NCBI GenBank assembly: GCA_016721725.1
Contig: JADKHN010000006.1
Coordinates: 124,001-188,000, forward strand
Origin: Chitinophagaceae bacterium
GTDB lineage: Bacteria > Bacteroidota > Bacteroidia > Chitinophagales > Chitinophagaceae
Reading direction: 5' to 3'
Length of the DNA: 64,000 bases
The position numbers and the translations under genes are program-made. Under the pieces are notes generated by a model. The model was not told the origin of the DNA and made no database searches. It worked only from the letters and a program-made list of their open reading frames with translations. Shown here in pieces: positions 51,806 through 60,756 of this stretch. The first letter of the stretch is position 1. Every line of letters starts with the position of its first letter.

Positions 51806-52447
51806 ATGAGAATCTTATTAATTTTTATCGTTGTCATCTCCAGTGCCTTTTACATTACAATGATGCCACCGCATGCCGATCAGGCCCTCGTAAATGCTCC
51901 ACAGGCCGTCCTGACGGAGAAGGCCAGTACCTTTACTGTGGATACCGCTGCCAGCTCCGTGATCTGGACAGGTACCAAACCTTCCGGAAAGCATGTCGGA
52001 GCCGTGGGAATCAGCCAGGGTACCCTGGAACTGAAAAAGAAGAATATCAAATCCGGCAATTTCACCATCAATATGTCCTCGATCACCGATACTGACCTGC
52101 AGGGTAAATCCAATTCCTCCCTGGTGGGTCACCTGAAGAGTGCCGATTTCTTCGATGTGGAGAAATTTCCCACCGCGGTCTTTGAACTCACTGGCATCAG
52201 CGAACTGGAAGCCGGAAAGGAAGTGATCCTCGACAGCGCTACCCATACAGTCAGTGGTAACTTCACCATGAAAGGCATCAAACAGAATATCAGTTTCCCC
52301 GCCAATATAACCGTCACGGGCAGCCAGGTCAGGGCGAAGGCCAATTTCAATCTCGACCGCACGCTCTGGGGCGTCAATTACGGTACCGCGAACGGCAAAG
52401 TGTCCAACGACATCAACCTGAAACTCGATATCACCGCCAATAAATGA
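51806..52447 (+). CDS. YceI family lipid-binding protein
   Basis: 213 residues. After an N-terminal hydrophobic export segment comes the YceI lipocalin-like barrel: FTVDTAASSVIWTGTKPSGKH, GTLELKKKNIKSGNFTINMS and VGHLKSADFFDVEKFPTAVF, each quoted separately. YceI proteins bind polyisoprenoid lipids in the periplasm. Own promoter and own terminator, so it is a single-gene unit. Confidence 0.92.
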   Translation: MRILLIFIVVISSAFYITMMPPHADQALVNAPQAVLTEKASTFTVDTAASSVIWTGTKPSGKHVGAVGISQGTLELKKKNIKSGNFTINMSSITDTDLQGKSNSSLVGHLKSADFFDVEKFPTAVFELTGISELEAGKEVILDSATHTVSGNFTMKGIKQNISFPANITVTGSQVRAKANFNLDRTLWGVNYGTANGKVSNDINLKLDITANK

Positions 52448-52469
52448 CGGGTTGATCCGGATTTATACA

Positions 52470-52494
52470 AAGGCTCTTTTGAAGAGCCTTTTTT
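52470..52494 (+). terminator. intrinsic terminator of the YceI gene
   Basis: AAGGCTCTT / AAGAGCCTT with a three-base loop and a T tract. Confidence 0.9.
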
Positions 52495-52520
52495 ATTTAC
52501 CCAGTATGCCTGATTTGGCT

Positions 52521-52528
52521 TACTTTTG
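52521..52528 (+). promoter_or_regulatory. -7 element upstream of nrnA
   Basis: TACTTTTG followed by C, nine bases before the ATG at 52538. It also argues against the in-frame TTG at 52526. Confidence 0.55.
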
Positions 52529-52537
52529 CGCCGCTTT

Positions 52538-53557
52538 ATGCAATCAATCAGCTCCATATACCCCTTGCTGGCAACGCCCAGGAAGATCGTGATCACCACG
52601 CACCAGAAACCGGATGCGGATGCCCTGGGTTCCTCGCTGGGACTCCGTCATTTCCTGGAACCCTTTGGACATGCCATCACCGTGATCTCACCCACCAACT
52701 GGCCCAATTTCCTCGACTGGATGCCCGGAGCGGATCAGGTACTGGATTACGAAAGCGCCACCGGCAAGGCGAATAGTGCCATTGAACAGGCCGATTGGAT
52801 CTTTTGCCTGGATTTCAATGTGCTCAGCCGGACCAAGCGCATGGAAGAAAAGATCCGACTGGCCAAGGCCGAAAAGATACTGATCGACCATCACCGGGAA
52901 CCTCAACAGGGTGTTTTCACATACGGGAACAGCGATACCGGTAAAAGCTCCACGTCCGAAATGATCTACGACCTGATCCTGGGATCGGGCCATGAAGATA
53001 AACTCAGTAAGGAGACTGCCGAATGCCTTTACGCCGGGGTGATGACGGATACCGGTTCTTTCCGTTTCCCTTCCACTACGGCCAGTGTCCACCTCATGGT
53101 GGCCGGGCTGAAGGAGAGGGGACTGGAGCACAGCCATATCCATGAGGCCCTGTACGATAATTTTCTCGAGAACAGGTTCCGCTTCATCGGTCATGTTTTG
53201 CAGAACCGAATGGAAGTGTTTTACGAATACAATACGGCCCTCATCATCATTCCTCAAGCCGACCTGATCAAATACGATGTTCGTACCGGGGATACCGAAG
53301 GGCTGGTGAATTACCCGCTCAGCATCAAGGGCATCAAACTGGCCGCCATCATCATCGATCGGGGAGAGGAGCGCAAAAGTTCATTCCGGAGCAAGGGCGA
53401 CTTCGACGTCAATACCTTCGCCCGTACCTATTTCAACGGGGGCGGACATTATAATGCGGCCGGCGGTTTCAACAAAGAGCCCCTGGAAGAGGTCGCGGAA
53501 AAATTCAAGGTGGCCATGAAAGAGAACAGGTCCCTGCTAAGCAGTTATCAATTTTAA
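52538..53557 (+). CDS. nrnA: DHH-family nanoRNase / pAp phosphatase
   Basis: 339 residues. DHH/DHHA1 phosphoesterase degrading short oligoribonucleotides and 3'-phosphoadenosine 5'-phosphate. Metal motifs: HQKPDADALGSSLGL, LDFN, IDHHRE (the DHH motif) and TDTGSFRFP. The C-terminal DHHA1 substrate loop is GGGHYNAAGGF. The gene starts ten bases upstream-spaced from its FKBP neighbour at 53568 and probably shares its transcript. Confidence 0.92.
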   Translation: MQSISSIYPLLATPRKIVITTHQKPDADALGSSLGLRHFLEPFGHAITVISPTNWPNFLDWMPGADQVLDYESATGKANSAIEQADWIFCLDFNVLSRTKRMEEKIRLAKAEKILIDHHREPQQGVFTYGNSDTGKSSTSEMIYDLILGSGHEDKLSKETAECLYAGVMTDTGSFRFPSTTASVHLMVAGLKERGLEHSHIHEALYDNFLENRFRFIGHVLQNRMEVFYEYNTALIIIPQADLIKYDVRTGDTEGLVNYPLSIKGIKLAAIIIDRGEERKSSFRSKGDFDVNTFARTYFNGGGHYNAAGGFNKEPLEEVAEKFKVAMKENRSLLSSYQF

Positions 53558-53567
53558 AACATAAACC

Positions 53568-54620
53568 ATGAAACGTTTCTTATTATTTTCCTTTTCACTT
53601 TCCCTCCTGGCCCTGGCGGCCTGTACCGACTCCTTCAAGAAAGGGGGCAATGGTCTCGAATACAAGATCGTTCCTACCGGTAGCGGTAAGACGATCGGTT
53701 ACGGCAATTACGTACAGCTTCATTTCACCCAGGTTTATAAGGGTGATAAGGATACGGTCATCGGCGAGAGCCGCGATTTCATGCCCCGTATCAATGTGCT
53801 GGATTCCATCAATACGCCACCGGAGTATTTCGCCATCCTGAAACAGCTTCGCAAAGGCGACAGCCTGGTCTTACGTACCCGCGCGGACAGTTTCTATAAG
53901 AGGGATATCTCCGCCATGCCGGCCTTCATGAAGAAAAGCAATTACATCTATACCAGCCTGAAGATCGTCAACATCTTCGTGACCAAGGCCGAGGCCGACA
54001 GCGCCAACAAGGCGGAAGCCAGGGTAGGCAAACCCAGGATCTTCAAAAAACAGTGGGCGGATATTGAAAAGGAAGTGCTCGGAAAGAACAAGGCCCAGCT
54101 GGAGACCGATGACAAACTGATCGCTGCCTTCCTGCTGAAGAACAGCATCAATGCCAGTAAGACCAAATGGGGAACTTATATCCAGACGATCACTGAAGGC
54201 GCCGGTCCTGCTATCACACCTGCAGACATCGTTTCCGTCAATTATACCGGCAAGACCCTCGACAGCGGCAGGGTGATCGACTCCAATACCGATCCCAAAT
54301 TCATGCACACACAACCCTTACAACTCACAATTGGGCAACTCGGCCAGGTGATGTTCGGTTGGACCGACGCACTCTTACAATTGAAGAAAGGCTCCAAGGC
54401 CGTCCTTTATATCCCATCTACACTGGCATATGGCAAAGATGGCCGTGCTCCGGAAGTGGGTCCCAACCAGAACCTGGTATTTGACATTGAAGTCCTGACC
54501 GTGGAGAGCGAAGAGGAATTACTGGCCAAACAGGAAGCGGAGCAGAAAAAATTGATGGATGAACAACAGAGGAGGGCCGACAGCATGATCAACGCCCAGC
54601 CCAAAACCAACCAGAAATAG
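53568..54620 (+). CDS. FKBP-type peptidyl-prolyl isomerase lipoprotein
   Basis: 350 residues. The lipobox LALAAC (Cys19) anchors it to the envelope. The first FKBP-like domain (residues about 30-130) is degenerate and lacks the aromatic pocket. The second (about 205-310) is canonical: VSVNYTGKTLDSGRVIDSN, then LQLTIGQ, GWTDALLQLKKGSKAVLYIP and LAYG. A charged C-terminal tail follows. A periplasmic foldase is likely. Confidence 0.9.
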   Translation: MKRFLLFSFSLSLLALAACTDSFKKGGNGLEYKIVPTGSGKTIGYGNYVQLHFTQVYKGDKDTVIGESRDFMPRINVLDSINTPPEYFAILKQLRKGDSLVLRTRADSFYKRDISAMPAFMKKSNYIYTSLKIVNIFVTKAEADSANKAEARVGKPRIFKKQWADIEKEVLGKNKAQLETDDKLIAAFLLKNSINASKTKWGTYIQTITEGAGPAITPADIVSVNYTGKTLDSGRVIDSNTDPKFMHTQPLQLTIGQLGQVMFGWTDALLQLKKGSKAVLYIPSTLAYGKDGRAPEVGPNQNLVFDIEVLTVESEEELLAKQEAEQKKLMDEQQRRADSMINAQPKTNQK

Positions 54621-54644
54621 ATCGCACTGAATATTCTAACTCAT

Positions 54645-55493
54645 TCAAGCGTCCTGCAAGCAGGACGCTTTTTTGTAGGCTTCATGGAGTATGATGGCCT
54701 CATGGGCTTCCTTCACATCATGGACCCTTAAGAGAGAGGCGCCATGTTCCAGTGCCAACGTGTTGAGTACGGTGGTACCATTCAGGGCCTCCTCCACACC
54801 AACCCCCAGGGTCCGGTAGACGGTGCTCTTCCTGGAGAGTCCGGCCAAGACCGGCCTTCCGGTCATACAAAAAGTACGCAGTCCCTTCAGCAATTGGAAA
54901 TTATGTGTGATCGTCTTGCCAAAACCAAAACCAGGATCCAGGATCAGATCGTTGATGCCGGCCAAACGGCAGGCTTCCGATCGTTCAATGAAATAATCAA
55001 GGACGGTCTTCACCACATCATCATATACCGGGTCATCCTGCATATGCTCCGGACTGCCCTTCATGTGCATGCAAACAAAGGGGACCCGTAGTGAGGCAAC
55101 GGCAGGCAGCATGTTCTCATCAAGGAGACCGCCACTGATATCATTCACGATGGTTGCGCCTGTTTCAACCGCGGCGATGGCCACTTTGCTGCTATAGGTA
55201 TCAACGGAGATGATCTGGCCGGGAAAATGGGTATGGATCAGTTTGATGGCGGGCAGCACACGATCCAGTTCCTCTTCCGCTGAAATTCGGACACTGCCCG
55301 GCCGGGTACTTTGTCCCCCAATGTCGAGGATCGAAGCCCCTTCACGGATCATGTTTCCGGCCTTTTGCCGGAGCGCGTCATCATCCAGGTCTCCGTGTCC
55401 GCGGTAAAAAGAATCCGGTGTGGCATTGATGATCCCCATCAGTTTCGGCTGGTCGAAAACCAGCAATTTTCCGCGGCAGTTTATGCTAATCAT
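54645..55493 (-). CDS. folP: dihydropteroate synthase
   Basis: 282 residues. Condenses p-aminobenzoate with dihydropterin pyrophosphate in folate synthesis, the sulfonamide target. Signatures: MGIINATPDSFYRG, ILDIGGQSTRPGS, TIVNDISGG, and the pterin-site LDPGFGFGKT. The TIM-barrel is complete. The ATG at 55493 (MISINCRGK) is preferred over a TTG at 55505. It is divergent from DUF1599, with that gene's -7 element in the gap. Confidence 0.93.
   Translation of the reverse strand: MISINCRGKLLVFDQPKLMGIINATPDSFYRGHGDLDDDALRQKAGNMIREGASILDIGGQSTRPGSVRISAEEELDRVLPAIKLIHTHFPGQIISVDTYSSKVAIAAVETGATIVNDISGGLLDENMLPAVASLRVPFVCMHMKGSPEHMQDDPVYDDVVKTVLDYFIERSEACRLAGINDLILDPGFGFGKTITHNFQLLKGLRTFCMTGRPVLAGLSRKSTVYRTLGVGVEEALNGTTVLNTLALEHGASLLRVHDVKEAHEAIILHEAYKKASCLQDA
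54647..54674 (+). terminator. intrinsic terminator after the FKBP gene
   Basis: AAGCGTCCT / AGGACGCTT stem (extendable to eleven pairs) with a run of T. It overlaps the folP stop codon from the other side. Confidence 0.9.
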
Positions 55494-55506
55494 CAGTTGA
55501 TTCAAG

Positions 55507-55514
55507 TATTTTTG
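55507..55514 (+). promoter_or_regulatory. -7 element upstream of the DUF1599 gene
   Basis: TATTTTTG, 24 bases before the ATG at 55539. Confidence 0.5.
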
Positions 55515-55538
55515 GTTCGGCTAAAAGCTAAGTTACAA

Positions 55539-56114
55539 ATGAGCAGCGACAATCAGACAGGGAATACCCAGTTGCAATACGACGGGATCATCGAAGAAGC
55601 GAAAGCGATCTTCCTCCATAAGACCATGGATTACGGCACATCCTGGCGGGTTTACCGGACCATCTCCGTAGCTGACCAGATCTACATCAAGGCCAAACGG
55701 ATCCGGACCATCCAGGAGAAGGGAAGCCAGAAGATCGGTGACGATATCATCAGTGAATTCAGGGGCATATTGAATTACGCCATCATCGGGTTGATCCAGC
55801 TCGACCTGCCCGGTGATGAACCGGAGGACCTGCCCTATGACCAGGTTAAAGCCCTCTATGAAGAAAAGGCAGCAATGGCCAAAAAACTGATGACGGACAA
55901 GAACCACGATTACGGTGAAGCCTGGCGGGAGATGAGCCAGGAGAGTTTCGTTGACCTGATCCTGGCCAAGATCCTGCGGATCAAACAGATCCTGCTCAAC
56001 GAAGGCAAGACCCTCATCAGCGAGGGCATCGATGCGAATTATTACGATATCATCAATTACGCCGTGTTCGGACTGATCCTGATCGGCGAACAATTGTCAA
56101 CCCTACGATCATGA
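55539..56114 (+). CDS. DUF1599 domain protein
   Basis: 191 residues with two copies of the DUF1599 unit. The first is IFLHKTMDYGTSWRVYR with D-x-I-Y-I-K-A-K-R; the second is MTDKNHDYGEAWREMS with D-L-I-L-A-K-I-L-R. The internal duplication is usual for the family. Function unknown. Its stop overlaps the next start by four bases (ATGA), which indicates translational coupling. Confidence 0.88.
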   Translation: MSSDNQTGNTQLQYDGIIEEAKAIFLHKTMDYGTSWRVYRTISVADQIYIKAKRIRTIQEKGSQKIGDDIISEFRGILNYAIIGLIQLDLPGDEPEDLPYDQVKALYEEKAAMAKKLMTDKNHDYGEAWREMSQESFVDLILAKILRIKQILLNEGKTLISEGIDANYYDIINYAVFGLILIGEQLSTLRS

Positions 56115-57250
56115 AGATCCTCGTCAACATTGCAAGATTCCTGGTTGGAACTTTATTCATTTTCTCCGGACTGGTCAAGGCGATCGACCCGCTCGGCCTC
56201 ACGTATAAGATGCGGGAGTTCTTCGAGGTCTGGGCGAACGACGGTTACGCGAAGGGACTGATGATGTTGCTGAATGAACAGGCCCTGGCCTTTTCCATTT
56301 TCATGATCACCCTGGAAGTATTGCTCGGTCTCGCCCTGCTGATCGGCTGGATGAAAAAGCTCACCTCCTGGCTATTGCTCTTACTCACCGTCTTCTTCAC
56401 CTTCCTTACCGCATTTGTGCTATTCACCGGAAAGATCCGGGCCTGCGGCTGTTTCGGCGATTGTATCCCCCTGACTCCCGTACAGACCTTTACCAAGGAC
56501 CTGGTGTTGCTGGTTTTGATCCTGGTCATCCTGACCGGACTGAAGCATATCCGTCCGCTGTTCGGCGGAAAATGGATACCGGCCGCCGTCATGCTGCTCG
56601 GTGCCGGGGGCATACTCGGATTGCAGTATTATGTACTGAATCACCTTCCGTTGAAGGACTGCCTGCCTTACCGGATCGGGAACAATATCCTGGAATTACG
56701 CAAAATGCCGAAGGACGCAGTACAGGACAAATACACGTTCAGCTTCATCTATGAAAAGAACGGGGAGAAGAAGGAATTCGCGATGGACAAATTACCCGAC
56801 AGCAGCTGGACCTATGTAGACCGCAAACAGACCCTGATCGAAAAGGGGAGGAACAATACCCCGCTGATCAATGATTTTTCACTCACTACCCTCAGCGGGA
56901 ATGATTCAACTGAAGCTATTCTTTCCCAACTCGGAGAATATTACCTGCTCTTCGTCAGGGATGAAGAGACCTATCCGAAGAACTGGAAATTGGAAGGCCT
57001 GTTCTTCCTGACCGCTTTCAAGGAAAAACGGCCCGTATACATCGTCACGGCACAGCAGGAATTCGCCAAAAAACATTTCCTCAATAAATACGTATTGGGT
57101 GGCGCCGCGTACGATCCCGTCATTTTAACCTGTGACGGAGTGGCCATTAAGACGGCGGCCCGTAACAACCCTGTCCTCTTCCTGATGAAAGGCCCCGTGG
57201 TAAAGGGAAAATGGGGGTGGACCGATATGGACAAACTGGTGCACGACTGA
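56111..57250 (+). CDS. BT_3928 family protein (DoxX/MauE-like plus C-terminal domain)
   Basis: 379 residues. The first 180 are a DoxX/MauE-like membrane domain with four to five helices (RFLVGTLFIFSGLVKAIDPL) and a paired-cysteine loop KIRACGCFGDCIPL, typical of vitamin-K-epoxide/DoxX redox partners. The rest is a thioredoxin-like-sized periplasmic domain without an obvious C-x-x-C. Overlaps DUF1599 by four bases and is followed by the permease after 22 bases. Confidence 0.88.
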   Translation: MKILVNIARFLVGTLFIFSGLVKAIDPLGLTYKMREFFEVWANDGYAKGLMMLLNEQALAFSIFMITLEVLLGLALLIGWMKKLTSWLLLLLTVFFTFLTAFVLFTGKIRACGCFGDCIPLTPVQTFTKDLVLLVLILVILTGLKHIRPLFGGKWIPAAVMLLGAGGILGLQYYVLNHLPLKDCLPYRIGNNILELRKMPKDAVQDKYTFSFIYEKNGEKKEFAMDKLPDSSWTYVDRKQTLIEKGRNNTPLINDFSLTTLSGNDSTEAILSQLGEYYLLFVRDEETYPKNWKLEGLFFLTAFKEKRPVYIVTAQQEFAKKHFLNKYVLGGAAYDPVILTCDGVAIKTAARNNPVLFLMKGPVVKGKWGWTDMDKLVHD

Positions 57251-57272
57251 TCAGCAACTAAACCAACCAACG

Positions 57273-58322
57273 TTGACCTATCTCTTAAAAAAGATCGCAT
57301 ACGCCTTACTGGTATTACTCGGTGTGGTCATGCTGGTCTTTATCATGTTCCAGGGATTTGGTGATCCGGCCAGGATGGTGGTTGGACAGACCGGTGACAA
57401 GAAGACGCTGGACAATATCCGCCGCGACCTCTACCTGGATCAACCCAAATGGAAGCAATTCGTTTTGTACCTCAATGATGTTTCCCCCATCGGGATACAT
57501 ACCTCTGTCGAAATAGAACAAAAGAAACTGAAAGGATTCTTCATCGGGTCGGGCACCCGGCTTGGAGTCAAACTGCCCTACCTGCGCCGCAGCTACCAAT
57601 CGAAGAAAGAAGTGGGCCAGGTATTGATGGAAGCCCTGCCGGGCACGCTGATGCTGGCCTTTGCGGCCATGTTATTTGCCATCCTGGTCGGGATCTTCCT
57701 GGGGGTGGTGGCCGCCGTGAAAAAGGATACCTGGATGGACAGTTCGGCCCTGGTCGCCAGTATCGCCGGTATTTCCGCACCTTCTTTTTTCATGGCCATC
57801 ATCATCGCCTATGGATTTGGCGTGTTGCTTCACGCCTATACGGGGCTACCCCTTACGGGCAGCTGGTTCGATATCGATGAGGTGACCGGTGAGAAATACC
57901 TTACCCTGAAGAACCTCGTACTGCCTGCCTTCACCCTGGGCATACGTCCGCTGGCCATCATCACCCAGCTCACCCGTAGTTCCATGCTGGATGTGCTTTC
58001 ACAGGATTATATCCGGACCGCCAGGGCGAAGGGAATGGGGGAGCGGACCGTCATCTGGAAACACGCCCTTCGCAATGCGCTGAACCCGGTCATCACGGCG
58101 ATCACCGGCTGGTTCGCCGAATTACTCGCCGGCGCCTTTTTCGTGGAATATATCTTTGGATGGAAGGGTATCGGCAAGGTCACCGTGGATGCGTTGGAAA
58201 AACTCGACTACCCCGTGGTGATGGGAGCCGTATTGTTCAGTGCTTCGATCTTCGTATTGATCAACCTGCTGGCCGACCTGTTATACCGCTATATCGATCC
58301 CCGGATCAGTCAGGCGGGATAA
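57273..58322 (+). CDS. ABC transporter permease, DppB-like
   Basis: 349 residues, peptide/opine/nickel-type inner-membrane permease. N-terminal YLLKKIAYALLVLLGVVMLVF helix (quoted in part), then five further helices. The cytoplasmic EAA loop is DYIRTARAKGMGERTVIWKH. A TTG at 57273 is the only plausible start codon. The ATP-binding and solute-binding partners are not in the window, and the second permease gene is missing nearby; this is common for this gene in Bacteroidota. Confidence 0.9.
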   Translation: MTYLLKKIAYALLVLLGVVMLVFIMFQGFGDPARMVVGQTGDKKTLDNIRRDLYLDQPKWKQFVLYLNDVSPIGIHTSVEIEQKKLKGFFIGSGTRLGVKLPYLRRSYQSKKEVGQVLMEALPGTLMLAFAAMLFAILVGIFLGVVAAVKKDTWMDSSALVASIAGISAPSFFMAIIIAYGFGVLLHAYTGLPLTGSWFDIDEVTGEKYLTLKNLVLPAFTLGIRPLAIITQLTRSSMLDVLSQDYIRTARAKGMGERTVIWKHALRNALNPVITAITGWFAELLAGAFFVEYIFGWKGIGKVTVDALEKLDYPVVMGAVLFSASIFVLINLLADLLYRYIDPRISQAG

Positions 58323-58326
58323 ATAA

Positions 58327-58364
58327 AAAGCCCTTCATCATGAGGATCGATAAAGGGCCTTTTC
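58327..58364. terminator. bidirectional terminator between permease and cytochrome genes
   Basis: AAAAGCCCTTCATC pairs with GATAAAGGGCCTTTT with one bulge; both ends have A/T tracts. It serves two convergent genes. Confidence 0.75.
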
Positions 58365-58381
58365 TATTATGAGTTTCCGGT

Positions 58382-58738
58382 CTATTTCTCCATCATCCCG
58401 TCACTCACCCATTTCTTGAACACCGCGATCTCATCAACGGATAGTTTAGTGCCCTTGAAGGGCATAAAACCCCGGACAGTGGGCTCTTTCTCCACGCGGG
58501 CGACCATCTCAGCGCCAAATTTGAGGGCGGAAGCGTAATTATCGAAATCTGCTTTCTTACCTCCCTTTGAAGGAATATGACAGGGTGAGCATTTGGCCTG
58601 GATCAGTGCCTGAACATGACCAACATAGGTTGTCTTTGGAACGGGCGGTGGTTCTGATTTAGAAGGGGCGCTCTTGGGTGAACAGGCTGCCAACACGGCC
58701 ATTCCGATCAAGAGGGTGGAAAAGAAATAATTTCGCAT
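58382..58738 (-). CDS. c-type cytochrome lipoprotein
   Basis: 118 residues. A lipobox (VLAAC) and Pro/Ser-rich tether are followed by one haem site, KCSPCHIPSKGG (C-x2-C-H). A distal Met candidate is FMPFKG. Class-I-like single-haem electron carrier or planctomycete-type cytochrome domain at the envelope. Partner unknown. Confidence 0.88.
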   Translation of the reverse strand: MRNYFFSTLLIGMAVLAACSPKSAPSKSEPPPVPKTTYVGHVQALIQAKCSPCHIPSKGGKKADFDNYASALKFGAEMVARVEKEPTVRGFMPFKGTKLSVDEIAVFKKWVSDGMMEK

Positions 58739-58840
58739 AGCCTGGGTTTTAAGTTAAGAAAGACAGGCAATTTAAACAGAATAAATAAGCAAAAAAAATA
58801 TTGGTTGAAAGGACCCCAACCTACCGAAACCGGCGCTTGA

Positions 58841-60037
58841 TCAACGCAATGCATAACCCAGCACTTTGACCCCGGTCCAGTTTGAAGAGAACGGGATGAC
58901 CGAACAGACATAGGCCAGGTAGATCTTATTATCGCGGATGGAAACACCCCAGGTACCCACCTGGTTGTTCACGCCGCCATATTCTTTGGAGAATTGAGGC
59001 TTAGCCGGATCACTGACATTGACCACCTGAAGGTCGCTTTTACCCGATGCCATGAAAAGTAAATGTTTTTCGCGGTCCATCACGATCTCATTGGTATGAC
59101 CGTTGCTGCTGAACCAATTCATCGGACTGGCCTGGCAATTCCAGGGATTCCACCAGCTGAGCAGGTTGATGGACGAAGGCCTGCTGATATCCACCGCTTC
59201 CATTCCACAATAATCGACCGCCAGGTAAGCGGTCATTCCGTCAATCACCACATTATTATAGGCCCTGGGCTTACCGTTCATCTGCGGGTTGGCGTATCGT
59301 CCTGCCTCAAATGGATGAACCTTATCCGCGATATTGATGACCCTTAAGCCTCCGGCATCAAAACACAGGTAGACCAGATCGCCCAGTATAGCCAAACCCC
59401 TGGCATTGTATTTTTTCGGATCCGGGTTTGGATCAGGAAAATTCAGGTCGGGCTTAAAGACAGACAGGACCCTTGGTGCCGCCTTATTGCTGATGTCGAA
59501 AATGATCATCCCGTTACCCATGGCCCCGAGATAAGCAAAGTTACCCTGCGTTTCGATGATCCCCGTTCCCCCGGTCTGGCTGATATCCTGCCAGGTCGAT
59601 CTCACCAACGGGTTCAGGGGGTCGGTCACATCAATGATCGCCAGGCCAGGCGCCTGTATAGCCGTGCCAAAATGGTTACCCAATGCGAGGTAGAGATCAT
59701 TTCCGGATTGGGAAATATTCATAACGTGCAGACCGTTCAACTGCGAGATCGGTATCTGGGCGACCGGTATCAGTGAACCGGATAATGCGAAAATCTTCAA
59801 ACCGCCTTCCTTGGCGGCAACATATAGATAAGGTCTGCCTGTCTGATCCGCATGCGCCGTAAGGAACATTTCACTGCAGGTTGACTGTAGGCTGCGTTCT
59901 TCCGATATTTCCAGTTTAAGATCGCCGGCAGGTGGCGCGGGGTTGGTTATTTTTTTGCAGGACAAGAACGTGATCAACAGGAAAATGGGCAGGGATGCTT
60001 GAAAGATCCTGTTCAAGAGGAAGGATGGGTGTTTCAT
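58841..60037 (-). CDS. LVIVD-repeat lipoprotein
   Basis: 398 residues. The lipobox is LITFLSC. The rest is a beta-propeller-like array of LVIVD repeats: YVAAKEGGLKIFALSG, GLAIIDVTDP, GMIIFDISNKAAPRVLS, GLRVINIADKVHP, GMEAVDISRP, LQVVNVSDPAKPQF. The family is surface-exposed and uncharacterised. The ATG at 60037 starts the signal sequence. Upstream in-frame codons lack a signal. Confidence 0.88.
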   Translation of the reverse strand: MKHPSFLLNRIFQASLPIFLLITFLSCKKITNPAPPAGDLKLEISEERSLQSTCSEMFLTAHADQTGRPYLYVAAKEGGLKIFALSGSLIPVAQIPISQLNGLHVMNISQSGNDLYLALGNHFGTAIQAPGLAIIDVTDPLNPLVRSTWQDISQTGGTGIIETQGNFAYLGAMGNGMIIFDISNKAAPRVLSVFKPDLNFPDPNPDPKKYNARGLAILGDLVYLCFDAGGLRVINIADKVHPFEAGRYANPQMNGKPRAYNNVVIDGMTAYLAVDYCGMEAVDISRPSSINLLSWWNPWNCQASPMNWFSSNGHTNEIVMDREKHLLFMASGKSDLQVVNVSDPAKPQFSKEYGGVNNQVGTWGVSIRDNKIYLAYVCSVIPFSSNWTGVKVLGYALR

Positions 60038-60177
60038 AATGCCAGTTGGGTGATGAATGGAATTGCAGGCAGATAAGGCAAAGTCCATACCGTTCAGGCA
60101 AAAAGCAAAAACTTTAACGGGAAATGATCCATTTTTCCGAATTCATTAACAATTTCGGATCCGGCAAAGGGCCTGGC

Positions 60178-60657
60178 TCAATCAATATCTCCCAATCCAA
60201 AACGGTCGCCGATCTTCAGGAAGGCGAATGCGGCTTGTTTGGTCACACCTTTCTTATCATAACTCACCATGAGTATATGCCAGGTGCCTTCTGATTCTTT
60301 TTCAATGAGATAACGCAGGATCTTGAAGTTGGTGTCGCGGTTCACCGTGCCGTTGATGCGCAGACAAACCTCATCCACACCCTTTCGTTCCGCCTCCACT
60401 TTGTAATTGGCGAAATCTTTCCAGGAACGAGTCTTGTCATCACCCCGGTAAACGACATATTTCGCCGCCTTATAAAATACCCCCAGTTGTTGGGATTGAG
60501 GATCTTTGAAATCGACAGACCGGCAGACCAGACAAAGTTCTTTCAGTGTTTTGGCCACTTGCCCGGAATCCTGAACAGCGTTTTGTGCCCTTGCAGACCA
60601 GGTGGTGGATCCACAGAGTAATAACAACAGTAGCGGATACAATGTCCTTTTCTTCAT
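60178..60657 (-). CDS. secreted hypothetical protein
   Basis: 159 residues. A strong signal peptide (LYPLLLLLLCGSTTWSARAQ) precedes a compact domain with CLVCRSVDF and later EVCLRING, which could form a disulfide. No family recognised. It is divergently placed 99 bases from the thiolase gene. Confidence 0.6.
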   Translation of the reverse strand: MKKRTLYPLLLLLLCGSTTWSARAQNAVQDSGQVAKTLKELCLVCRSVDFKDPQSQQLGVFYKAAKYVVYRGDDKTRSWKDFANYKVEAERKGVDEVCLRINGTVNRDTNFKILRYLIEKESEGTWHILMVSYDKKGVTKQAAFAFLKIGDRFGLGDID

Positions 60658-60728
60658 TTTTTTGATTGAGGATTGAAGACTAGCTTAAAATTACACTTTT
60701 CACCGGGTTGGCAAAACGCTTAATCGCT

Positions 60729-60736
60729 TACCTTTG
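60729..60736 (+). promoter_or_regulatory. -7 element upstream of the thiolase gene
   Basis: TACCTTTG, 20 bases before the ATG at 60757. Confidence 0.55.
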
Positions 60737-60756
60737 TATTCAAATAAAATAATCAT